DNA from: Zygnema circumcarinatum
Lineage: Eukaryota > Streptophyta > Zygnematophyceae > Zygnematales > Zygnemataceae
NCBI GenBank assembly: GCA_037447605.1
Contig: CM074804.1
Location: forward strand, 1,193,331-1,257,330
Direction: 5' to 3'
Length of the DNA stretch: 64,000 nt
A program made the translations under genes and the position numbers. This document shows positions 45,501 through 55,292 of this stretch, one piece after another (within the stretch, counting starts at the first letter, position 1; each line of letters begins with the position of its first letter). The notes under the pieces are model-generated. The model had not been told where the DNA came from. It was given only the letters and a program-made list of their open reading frames with translations, and did no database searches.

Positions 45501-46918
45501 ATGGCGGAAGGCTCATCAGACGGTGATGTATGCATGTCCATGTCGCCGAATGGCATATAGACTTGCATGAGGCATTCAACGTCCTCTATCTTCCTCCCTT
45601 TTCTTCCCTGTCACACACTCACACAGCTCAGCTCAGCTCAGCTCAGCTCTCACACCCTTGGTTCTGTAGCGGCTTTTTTGCTTGCTTGGTTTTGCAGTTA
45701 GGGTTGCCTGTTTCGCATAGTTCCTGCGAAACGGGGTTGAGGCTCAGGAAGACGTTGTGAAGACGCTGATGCCTCCGTCTGAGCGCGTCATTGAAGCCAC
45801 AGCATATTGTAGGTACATTACTTTTTAAGCTTTGGCCTTCCATAACCTCTCCTCTCTCCCTCCCTCTCTCTCTCTCCTCCCTCTCTCCCTCTCTCGCTTT
45901 TTCCTCCCTCCCTCCCTCCCTCTAAGGTGCCTGAACACGCAAAAATTGCAAAAATAAACTGTTGCTGCAATTATTAGAAGTCTGCATACAAGCAGGATTC
46001 TTAATGCTCGTTTCACTCACTGTTCGCTTAACTGAAATGGTTTCAAATGCTATGCATATGCTGAGCAATCTATATTACAAGATTACACAAAACTTGTCTT
46101 CATAAGCCACAGCATACTGCACGTATGTGCTGCCCCGCCCCCCCCCCCCTCCCCCCTCCTCTCCTTCTCTTCGCAAGCTACTTGAACATGCTGAAGATCC
46201 CGAAATAGGCTGTCACTACGAGCCTTAAGAGTCTGCACATCCTGAACATTTTTCATGGCTCGAGTCCCCTGTTCCTTCTTCACGCCTGCGGCGGTGCAGC
46301 TGCGGGCACTGCTGCAAGTGGGAATGGGGCCTCAAGCTGCCCGGCCGCTTCTACATCGGCTTCGTTCCCTCACTCCTCCCCATACGCCTCCGTGCTCGCA
46401 AGAAGGCGGTCATCAGGACAAAAATTCCCCTTTTAGCCAAGTAAATTTCTTGCATTCTCACCCACATTTTCGCTCACTCATCATTCTCTCATTTTTTTTC
46501 TGTTAGCATCTTTAGCATGAGTGTAGCCACATGCTTAGACGTTTGCTTTCTTTTCCAAAATTTTGACAAAACGTTTTTTGGGCGACTGTCAAGCCGTGTG
46601 AGCATGAACTGATCAAGAATGGCTAAATCAATTGTTTGTTCCATTTTGATTCGGATTTTCAAACCCTATAAACTCCACCGCATTCTCGATGGCATTATAG
46701 TTTCTGCATTGTCTGACTTTTCTATGCTTGATGGCAAGTACGAATTTTCCATCTCCTCCTAGCTCTATTTTATGTTTGGACACGCAACCAACTGACCAAC
46801 AGCTCGTAGACATGGTCAGCATATGCTTGCCAAAGTCATGAGTGTTTGCACTGCCTGTGCAGCCAACTACTTCCGTTAAAGTAAATAATTACTTTGGCAA
46901 GAGGCATTTCCTGGCATT

Positions 46919-47014
<96 letters not shown>

Positions 47015-48451
47015 TCTCTCGTCCCCCTTAACACCCCTTCCCGCCCTCTCCCTTCCTCTCTCGTGTGCTGATTATTTTCTCGATGCAGGTACTGGACAGA
47101 TACCAATTTGTTGGGCCAATCATATCACGGTCTCACTGCTAGGGGCACCTTCCCTAGCCAGGTAAGAGGTCGCATTCAAATCTATTCCTTACAATAACAG
47201 CTTGTAGCCCTCAGTTTGAAGTTCAGGGTTGCAGGAGCATCACCGTTAGGGCTTTGGAATGGAACTAAACTTTCATGTGTGGTTCATTCAAGGAATTCCA
47301 CCTGAGAGCGTCTGTCTATCAATTCCGCTATTTTATTAGAAGCCATTTTTGTTTCCGAACCATGTTTTGCTTGCCCCTTTCTTCCAATGCAATGTCCCAT
47401 TCCCTCCTGCAGGCCCGGCCGGCCCTTCTTTCGCCTCTCAGCCTCCGTCACTGTGAACGGATTCCGGGCCGCCTTTTACTGTTTCCATGGCGGCTGTTGC
47501 CGCGCTACGGAACTATCGCAGCTGACACGCAGTTCTTCCCCTTCGGAACTCGCATGTTTGTTCCGGGCTATGGCTGGGGAGTGGTGGGTGAACTCCTGTT
47601 TTTTTTTTTTTTTTTCTTCGATTGTTGGGGGGAGAGGGGGAGTGAGTATATTGGTGTTGGGAGTGCTCGTGGTTTGGAGGTGTATGATAGTTTTGGGAGT
47701 TTTAGGGCTACAGGCGTGGGGAGGAGCAAGGCGAGGGGAAGCGATGCCTTTGGTGATTTAGGGTTGTGGGCACCATGAAGTGGCATGTGCTTTTAACTGG
47801 GGTTTGTGGGTGGGCTGTGCCGTGCAAGGGCAGGTGGAGGACCGGGGTTCCGCCATAAAGGGGCCTGCTCGAATCGACTTGTTTCATCATTCTCATAATG
47901 AGGCAATGAAGTGGGGGAGAAGGCGACTCAAGGTGGGAAAGGGAACGGAAGGCGAAGAAGAGTACATGCTTTAGGTCTGAAGGATCTGATGGTTTTGAGA
48001 TTTTTTTTAGAAAGTCAAGAGAAAGGTGGGAAGGTTTAAGAGGGAGGGAGGGAGGGATGGAGGGAGGGAGGGAGGGAGTGTGGCAATGGAGGGAGGGACA
48101 GATTTGGAAAATATATACTTTTTTGAAATAAAGGGATGAGCTTGTCTGATCATGTCATGTAGAGCGCGTGAAACAGGGAGGTGGATCCCAGGGAGGTGGA
48201 TCCGAGGGGGCGGACATGATCAACCTTGGAGTTGCAAACAAGCCGATCATAGCCATCATTATCTTGTCTGACGAAGGCTCTGCAGGGCAATGTCTCCATT
48301 CATAAGCTGAAACTAATCGATTCTATTTGATGCCACGTGTCAGGTCCTGGTTCTACGGCCCGGCGAGAGCGTGGTGGACCTTCTCAACCTTCCCCCGCCG
48401 GTCAAGTTCGTCCTGCGCGGCTTGGATTGGGCGAGGCGCTTTGTTTTCTGA
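45501..48451 (+). CDS. Bacterial-type 3D-domain (YuiC-like) double-psi barrel protein
   Basis: Seven proposed exons: 45501-45527, 45748-45812, 46300-46440, 47089-47161, 47413-47583, 47834-47932 and 48344-48451; 227 residues. The second exon ends with I-E-A-T-A-Y-C, joined to S-C-G-H-C-C-K-W: the T-A-Y-C-x-C-x-x-C-C entry typical of bacterial 3D proteins. Then follow [49 protein letters not shown] and [18 protein letters not shown]. The three aspartates that name the domain are D140, D162 and D174. In Bacillus such proteins (YuiC, Sps family) are lytic transglycosylase-like murein enzymes. The substrate here is unknown. The first exon is the weakest call; if wrong, the start would be ATG 45769. 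No secretion or plastid signal is visible. Confidence 0.85.
46105..46260 (+). pseudogene. Decayed duplicate of the 3D-gene exon 2 end
   Basis: AGCCACAGCATACTGCACGTAT at 46105-46126 closely matches the end of exon 2 plus its donor (45795-45816), about 310 bp upstream. Both are followed by a CT-rich tract and then by similar sequence ending in AGAGTCTGCA / AGAAGTCTGCA (46221 vs 45968 area). In the frame that would read A-T-A-Y-C the copy is directly preceded by TAA, so it cannot serve as an exon. Confidence 0.55.
46922..47010 (+). repeat. CT microsatellite, about 44 units
   Basis: A pure CT dinucleotide run of about 90 bases in an intron of the 3D-domain gene, close to the 3' splice site of the exon at 47089. 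Confidence 0.95.
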
Positions 48452-49795
48452 ATGGAGCCATGGGAGGGAGAGAATGGCTTTTAGGGTTTCCATGTTGCTC
48501 CATGTTCCGTCATCCCGTGCCGTTTCCGTTTGTTGCACTCCGGTCCGTCTTGTTCTGTTCTGTTCCGTTCCGTTCCTTTCCTTAAAAGCTTACAGCTGCG
48601 CATTTCTATGCATTGCAAACAGGTGGCAAAGGTTCGACCAAAATTTGTTGATTCGCTTTTTTCTTAGTGGGAAAGGAGGTGGTGGGCAAGTCTTGAAACA
48701 AGATAGCAAGGTGGTTGGCAAAGTTTGATAGCGACGGCTTTTCTTGCTTTGGGATGACGGTAAATCAACAATTTTGAATTATTCCTGTACCATGTAAACA
48801 ACATTTTTTTGTCCCCGACCTCTCCTCCCCCCCCTCCCCCCCACTTTTTTTTTTTACAATCAGCCCTTCACATGTGCTTGTACTTGAATCACTCAGTCTG
48901 GTGTTACTGTTTGCCGTTTTACTGCTCCAACTTGTTGTTCTCGAGTTAAGTGCCTTGTCACTGTGTAGCCAGCCAATGGTCGCAACCATTGGCTGGCGAC
49001 CCAGGCAGTGGTTTTTAACACACTATTCCTGTGATGGAAATTACTATGGACGCTTCTTAAATTATTCCAGAATGACGTTGACATAGATAAACTCCTTGAC
49101 CACCATCATCATCATCATCTCCAGCAGCAGCATCTTCATCATTGACCCTAGTTCCTAAACCTGAACCCTTAACCCTAAACTCTGCATCCCAGAGCCTAAA
49201 TCCTATACCCCAAACCTGCACCCTACGCCCAAAAACCTAAACCCAACTCTAAAGCTTCAACCGGAACCCTAATCCCCATTGCTTAAGAAATGCCTCGTAC
49301 AATTTCGTCGGTCAAAAGTCCAGCAGTTCCAAGAAACAAACAACAACCCCAAGCATATAATTGACAATGGAATTATCAACACTTGATTTTGCGCACCCTC
49401 CTTGACATAGAACGGCAGAACTTTGTCCACAATTAGTCGAGCTGCCGAAAAAAAATACGAAAAACTCAATTTTGGTTCCAGCTTTCACAAAGAAAATAGA
49501 AAAACTACATTCGCCTTAAGCCCTAAAGCCGAAAAAAAAGGTCTACAATGAAATTTACAGATACTTTCAGGGATTTAAAGGGGGGGTTACAAAATTTGAA
49601 GCGCTTTAAAAAGATTTAGGGTTTTGAGACTAAATTTTAGGGTCTCAAAATAGCATGAGCTAGAACTCATCAAATGACCAAATTTTATACAAAGAACCTC
49701 CGTTTCCGTGGCCCCATTCAAACTCTACAACCCACTTTACGCAAACCCTAAAAAACCCTTAATCTTCCGACTCTCCTAATTATCTTTTTATTCCT
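48452..49795. other. Intergenic, tail-to-tail between 3D-domain and phosphatase genes
   Basis: Holds both 3' flanks, a perfect 13-bp hairpin (48968-48997), CATCAT triplets (49103-49120), a degenerate telomere-like tract (49140-49275) and A/T-rich sequence with CCCTAAA words. Short frames have no recognisable product. Confidence 0.55.
48968..48997. repeat. Perfect 13-bp inverted repeat with 4-nt loop
   Basis: GCCAGCCAATGGT at 48968-48980 and its exact reverse complement at 48985-48997 flank the loop CGCA. The right half shares a 15-nt string with the palindrome cluster near 39.65 kb. It could be a terminator-like hairpin or part of a dispersed palindromic element. Confidence 0.8.
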
Positions 49796-51528
49796 TCAGA
49801 GCCACTTCGGATGATCGATAGAAATTCGAACAAGATCGGTATCGAAGAGCTCAATGAACTTCACCAACAGAAAACAAACAATAAAAAGCCAGGTCAGAAT
49901 ATGAGAGATTCAAGATCTTACAGAATAAAAGATTCCAGACCGTAAAGAGAACAAAACTTCAGAAATAACATTTTTTCAGGTGTTTTATAGGGTTTTTTGA
50001 ATTTTAACATTTAAAAAAATAATAATAATAAAATACCTGCTCGCTCAGCAGCCTCACTTTGCTCCCTGCGTATCGCCGATATTCTTCAAAAATGGAAGTC
50101 AGGTTCCAGCGCTGCAGCTTCCTGAGGCAGCCAATCAGAGTGCCTGCATTGCACCATTGTTAAAAAATCTCTACATTTAAATTTAATTGTGAAAAATTAC
50201 CTTTAAACCTCTGAACTTCCTCAAGTCTTTACCCATCAGTAATCCGCCGACAAGTATGAATTTTACGGGGAAAAAAGTAATCAAAGAGAGAACGAAATGT
50301 TTCAGGCTAAGGGAAATAAAGCCTAAATCCAACTCGATTAAAGTGCAAGTTTTTCTTGCGGAATTGCCCACCTGTTCGGTGTCTGCCGAGACTGCACATT
50401 ACGTGTAAAGGGTAGCGGTCCGGAGAAAGGATCACCTTTATCACTCACACAAGGAAACCCGGCTTCACTCATAACGTGAAATAGGAATAAACCAGGACTA
50501 ACGGATCTTCTATCTCCGTGCTTTTCCGCTCTAATCCGTAGATCCCTGCCCATCCCCCCTTCCATCCCCACTCCCTCTCTCCCTCTCTCCCTCTTTTCCT
50601 CTCTCTCCCTCTTCCCCCCACCATTTCACCCGACTAGTTCACTACCTCCCTCACTCCTTGCTTCTCACCCTCCACGATTGTCCTTCCCTATGAAGCTCAA
50701 ATGTAAGGACTAAAGTATCGCTCTCTCCCTTTCCACCTCCAACCCCAACGGAAGGACTTGTTAAGCGCCGACCTGAAGAGCAGACAAAATTTCTTCTTCA
50801 GAAATGGGGCTGGCGGGATTGTTTGCCTGCTCGTCCCAACCATGCGGACGTACAATGTCGATCTCCTGGTCGTCCAGGAAATTAAGACTGCCCCAATAGT
50901 GCAAAACGTCCATTAGTCATTCTAAAGCAATATTCAAAGCATTCTGCGAGTACTTTGACAAAACCAAATGCAGTTTTTCCATGCTTCTCCACCCAATAAG
51001 CAGGAAAGTGAAAAATCCTCCTGTGATTCTGCTCTATATGAACATACACGGTATCCAAAACGAGGCTGTCCGACTATGGCAATCGATATTTTAGAAAGAA
51101 ATGGATAATGGCATGGCATCCATCACCCATCACCATCCATAGCATCCTCATCCCCTGCCTTCATGTCCCTGCTGCCATGCATGTCATCCATCATGCATCC
51201 ATGGCATGCCTCTGATACCATGCCATCGTTCCCTCATAGAACCCAGCACATCCATCACACTGTACGCATCCATGACATCATCCATGACCTCTGGCATCAT
51301 GGTGATGCTGAAGCCATGTATGCATCCCCCTATCCCTCCGCCCATGCATGCATGCGTGCCGAGCAGCAAGACGTACAAGGGCTGCGTCGGCTCCTCGTGC
51401 GACAAATAAATCACCGTTTTCAATTTCAACCGCTCCAGAAAAGGAAAGTTGAGCTCGTTCGGCTGTCCTGAGCGGTACAGGTCTTCCTCCACCATCCCAA
51501 AGTTTGCGGGAGGAAGGAAAAAAGACAT
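49796..51528 (-). CDS. Oca1-type atypical dual-specificity phosphatase (PFA-DSP)
   Basis: Five exons on the minus strand: 51528-51377, 50887-50773, 50435-50372, 50143-50037 and 49858-49796; 166 residues, phases agree. N-terminal [18 protein letters not shown] and K-T-V-I-Y-L-S are family-typical. The active-site loop [11 protein letters not shown] gives C103 and R109 (C-x5-R), and [21 protein letters not shown] follows. V-M-C in place of H-C before the loop, and R-W-N-L, are Oca1 (rather than Siw14) features. Plant and fungal PFA-DSPs act on inositol pyrophosphates; Oca1-type members often partner other family members and may be weak enzymes. The third exon's acceptor (ATAAAG|GTG) has little pyrimidine. 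Intron 1 is full of CATCCATG words. Confidence 0.88.
51105..51365. repeat. CAT/CATG-rich low-complexity stretch
   Basis: Words such as CATCCAT, CATGCATC, CCATGGCATG and CATCATGC dominate about 260 bp of intron 1 of the phosphatase gene. A similar composition occurs at 8185-8560 and 24180-24240. Several CATGCA RY-type cores are created by chance or design. Confidence 0.65.
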
Positions 51529-52224
51529 GGCTCCCCCCTCTCTTTCTCGCTCTCTCTCTCTCTTTCTCTGTCTAACTCTCTGTCTGTCTGTCTCTCACTC
51601 TCTCGCCAACCCCAAATCAATGCAACCCTAAATCGTAAACCTAACTCTGCAAGCTCCTTACCCCCCGCCCTCAGCCCCTCCGCTCAAACTCCAATAGAAC
51701 CGCAAGGAAGCGTGTCTCCGCACGGGTTGAAACTGGAACGGGACTCGAACTGAATGGCAATCTCACGCGACACATGTAGTTAGGCCTCTGTGAGGCAGCC
51801 ACGTGGCGTCCGTACTGGCACCGACTTCCACCTCGAGATCCACCGACAAGTAGGCGCCGTTGCACCTCCGCTGGATTGGTCAAGGGGGACGCCATGTACC
51901 CATGGCCACGCCATGGCCATGGCCATAGATAGCCATGCCATGGCCACCATGGCCATGACCACTCCCTGGGCCGTACGGCGCGACATTTCGCGCTGTCCGC
52001 CGCCCGTCGAGGCCGTCGGCCGCGTCACGTGACAGATGCGCGCCGACGCGGCGTCGGAGGGTCTGCGAATCGAAGGGTCGATGGCGGCGGCCGCCCCCTC
52101 GCACCATATCGCCGGGCATGCACGCATGCAGGTTTGGCCCTTCTATTTTTCTCTTTCCCTCCCTTCCTCCCTCCCTCCCTTCCTCTCTCTTTCGCGTACG
52201 TGCTCCACTCAGAACTATATCTAG
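51529..52224. promoter_or_regulatory. Divergent promoter between phosphatase and hydrolase genes
   Basis: Contains a CT-rich leader for the minus-strand gene (51535-51603) and a GCCACGTGGCG G-box near 51799. GCCATGGCC words are repeated at 51899-51960, and a TCACGTGAC palindrome occurs near 52024. Just before the hydrolase ATG is a CCCTCCCTTCC leader. Confidence 0.5.
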
Positions 52225-54284
52225 ATGAAACAAAAAAAGAGAAGACCGTTTACCTCCAAGGCATTGTTTTTATTCGTATTAAGCCCCATTCTGCGGGTTG
52301 TGCTGTGGCTGCGAAAAATCCGTTGGCTGCTGCCGGTCCCCGTCCCCGTTGGACAAGACTCATGTGCCAGCCATCCATGGGAGCTTTCAGAGCCCAAAAG
52401 CAAGTGGGCCACATTTCAAGGCGTCAGGCTCCACTATGAAACGGTCGAGCCGCAATCATCTCGCACCGGGCAGAGCAGTGGAAATCTCAAGGTCTCGTCT
52501 AAGGATGTATGGCTGCCTGCTATGGCTTCGTCGGCAACTTCTCAAAGTATCCCCTTTTTGAATGGCCAGGGTGAAGGAGCATTTGAAAGTTATAAAAGGA
52601 CGGGGGAGACCAAGACGAGTAGCATGATTTTTGAGGCTAGCCATGACAGCCAAAATGGTCACCAGAGGCCCCCACTTCAGAGTAAGAGATCTAAAAATTC
52701 CTCACCTTCTGGAATGATCCTTTTCCATGGCTTCCTCTCCTCCTCCTTCACCTTCCGCAAAGTGATGCGTCCTCTCGCCGAGGTCCTTCAAACGGAAGTG
52801 TTAGCATTCGACCGACCCGGTTTCGGATATTCAGCGAGGGCAGAAATGCCTGACTTGTATGATATGTCCCTTCGAGGAGCGACCGATTCTTCGATCCTAA
52901 CTAGAAATCCCTACACTTCAACTTTCTCAGCCCACGCTGCCTCCACTTTCATTTCCCATTTGGGTTCCAAAAAAGTGGTTCTTGTTGGACATTCGGCCGG
53001 AAGTGTCGTTGCCATTGATACTTACTTCAACGATCCTGGCCGCATAGCTGCAATCGTTCTAGTAGCGCCTTGCATAGCGACATTTCTCGCAAACGGGCAG
53101 CCATGGAAGCGCCCTAAACTCTCGGCAAGGGAGGAATTGGAAAGTAGGAGGAAGGATACTCAGAATCCGTTCCAATTACTGGCTCGTCCTTGGCCAAAAC
53201 TTGGGAAAGTATCAACCAATCAGCCGGAGTTTCATGTGTCTGAAGAAGAGTACCAACACGACATTAGTTTTCTCATTCAAGATTCTCGAAGTCTTAAGTT
53301 CTACAGCTCTTCCGCGTTAGCCTCTGATGCCATTTTTTTGGACGAAGATTGGCCTGCACCAGCCAGCCTCGACAAGGCAAGCTCCCGGGAAAGGAGTTTT
53401 TACAATCGGTTCATCGGCTGGCTAGAGTGTGCACGGAAGTGCCTAGCGAGGTGGCTATCCATGGCAGCATGTTGGCTCATGCACATGCCCAGCGGAGCAG
53501 ATGTGGTGAGAACTCTCTTTTATTCGATTGGAGCACAAATTCTTCGATTTGGATGGCACGACCCCGACTCCGAAGCCTGTTGGGTGAGTGGCTTTCTCAG
53601 GATATCAGGACTTCTAGAAATTCACGTGAAGTTTATTTGCTTGAATATCATAGGGCTTTGCGATTGAAGATAAAGTTTTCTGCATCTATGGAAGTCGGCA
53701 TCCCAATTTATGTTTGGTCGGTTTACACAAATGTCTAGACATCTTTCAATTTATTTTTTGCTGTTGAGCGCCAGGAATTTTTGAGAGGCATATACCGCAC
53801 GATCAGCTGCCGAGGCTGGGAGCGCTCCCTGGCCAACTTTCTAGCTACGTGCTTTATGGCCGTGACAAGAGGCACTGAAGATCTGGTCTTTGCAGGTACA
53901 GCGGAAAAATCTCTATGCATATGTTAGTGTGTACATGGATACATATCTACACATGCATGACCATGCATACACTTCGATGCTGTCACACTGACTCACACAT
54001 CGAATATCTTGTCTCAAGAGAACCCTCATGACCGCACTTCTTCTACCATGCTATGACCCTTGAACTATGGTGATGCAGGCAATGGCCTCCACAAGCTATC
54101 GTGCCCTGTGCTCGTAGTGTCGGGCGACAGCGATTGGCTCGTGCCTCTTTGGAACTCGAAGAGGGTCGCTGCCTCCATTCCGGGCGCGAAAGTTGCCGTC
54201 ATACGAAACTGCGGACACGTGCCGCATGAAGAGCAGCCGGAAGAGTTCATGGAGGTGGTGCAGCGCTTCTTGCGTGAAATTTAG
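52225..54284 (+). CDS. Alpha/beta hydrolase, membrane-anchored
   Basis: Three exons, 52225-53583, 53775-53895 and 54079-54284; 561 residues; an in-frame TAG lies directly before the ATG. A basic start and a hydrophobic segment (about 12-42, L-F-L-F-V-L-S-P-I-L) suggest an N-terminal anchor. The fold's landmarks are present: oxyanion F-H-G-F near 172, D-R-P-G-F-G near 196, nucleophile elbow G-H-S-A-G with Ser257, the acid in S-G-D-S-D-W-L-V-P (Asp510 or Asp512; the latter precedes W-L-V-P as usual), and His540 in N-C-G-H-V-P-H-E-E-Q-P. The insert of roughly 190 residues between strands 6 and 7 (a long lid, about 300-490) is larger than usual. The catalytic triad looks intact; the substrate is unknown. 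Confidence 0.88.
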
Positions 54285-55292
54285 TCACCGTCACTGCTTT
54301 AAAGGATCCCACATGGAAATCGTCAAAGAGGGGTCTTGCGCTCAGCATTAGGACTGAATCCCAAGAAGAGATTTGCTTGGAATCATGTCGCATTAGTGCT
54401 TTTTTCGCTTCATGTATGCTGCTATGCTTTGTATGGTTTACATTCCATAGGGGGGACGGGAGGGGTGGGGGTTAAATTTTTTTTTTTGACAAGACTTTGT
54501 GCATTGTAATTCAGCGCCAATAGGATACATCGACTATTCTGAACACTATCAATCGGGATTGCTTTTTTCGTCTCAAATTTTCAGAAAATGCGTACTACTC
54601 CTGTCAAAATATTTGTTGTGCTCAAGCTTTGAAAACTTTGCGTCCATAACCTCTATTTTAGAAAACGCTTCCAACTGCACACGTGTTGAGAAAATTTTCG
54701 CACTAAAAAGGAAAGCATCTGCTCAGATTCAAAGCGACAAAAAAAAACGCCTATTGAGAATATCAAACTACATGTATTAAGCGAAAAGTTTCATTTCTTG
54801 TCGCTTCATATTAATGGAGTCAAACATCTATATTGAGCAAATATGAGAGCACGACCGAAATACACGAACCACCTCCCTCCCTTCTTCTCCCCCTCTCCCT
54901 CTCCCTCTCCCACTCTCCCTCTGTTCCCTCCACGGCCTAAGCCTAACCCTTGCCTATCACGCCTGTCCCTCCCTCCTTCGCCCTTCCCCCTTAAAGGACA
55001 AATTCACCCGTACGTCGAGTAGTTCACTTTACATATATACTCGCACAATCTCTCGAACCAGTCGTGCAAAATATTGCTCACTTTTGCCGTCTTACCCAAA
55101 CCCTACACCAGCTATATCGGCCTGAAAGCCTTTTCTACGCCCACAATCTTGTCAACATTCACTCCCTCCCTCCCAACCTCCCACTTCAGTACTCCCACTC
55201 GCCTCTTATCTCTGTCCCTCCCCATCCCCTCCTCTCTCTGACACTCTCACTCTCTCTCCCCCTCCCTCCGTTTCATTATTTCTCCCCTCCCC
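54285..55292. other. Intergenic, tail-to-tail between hydrolase and WRKY genes
   Basis: 3' flanks of both genes, A/T-rich with a T run at 54478-54488 and CCCT/CT pyrimidine tracts near 54873-54925 and 55160-55285. No gene seen. Confidence 0.6.
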
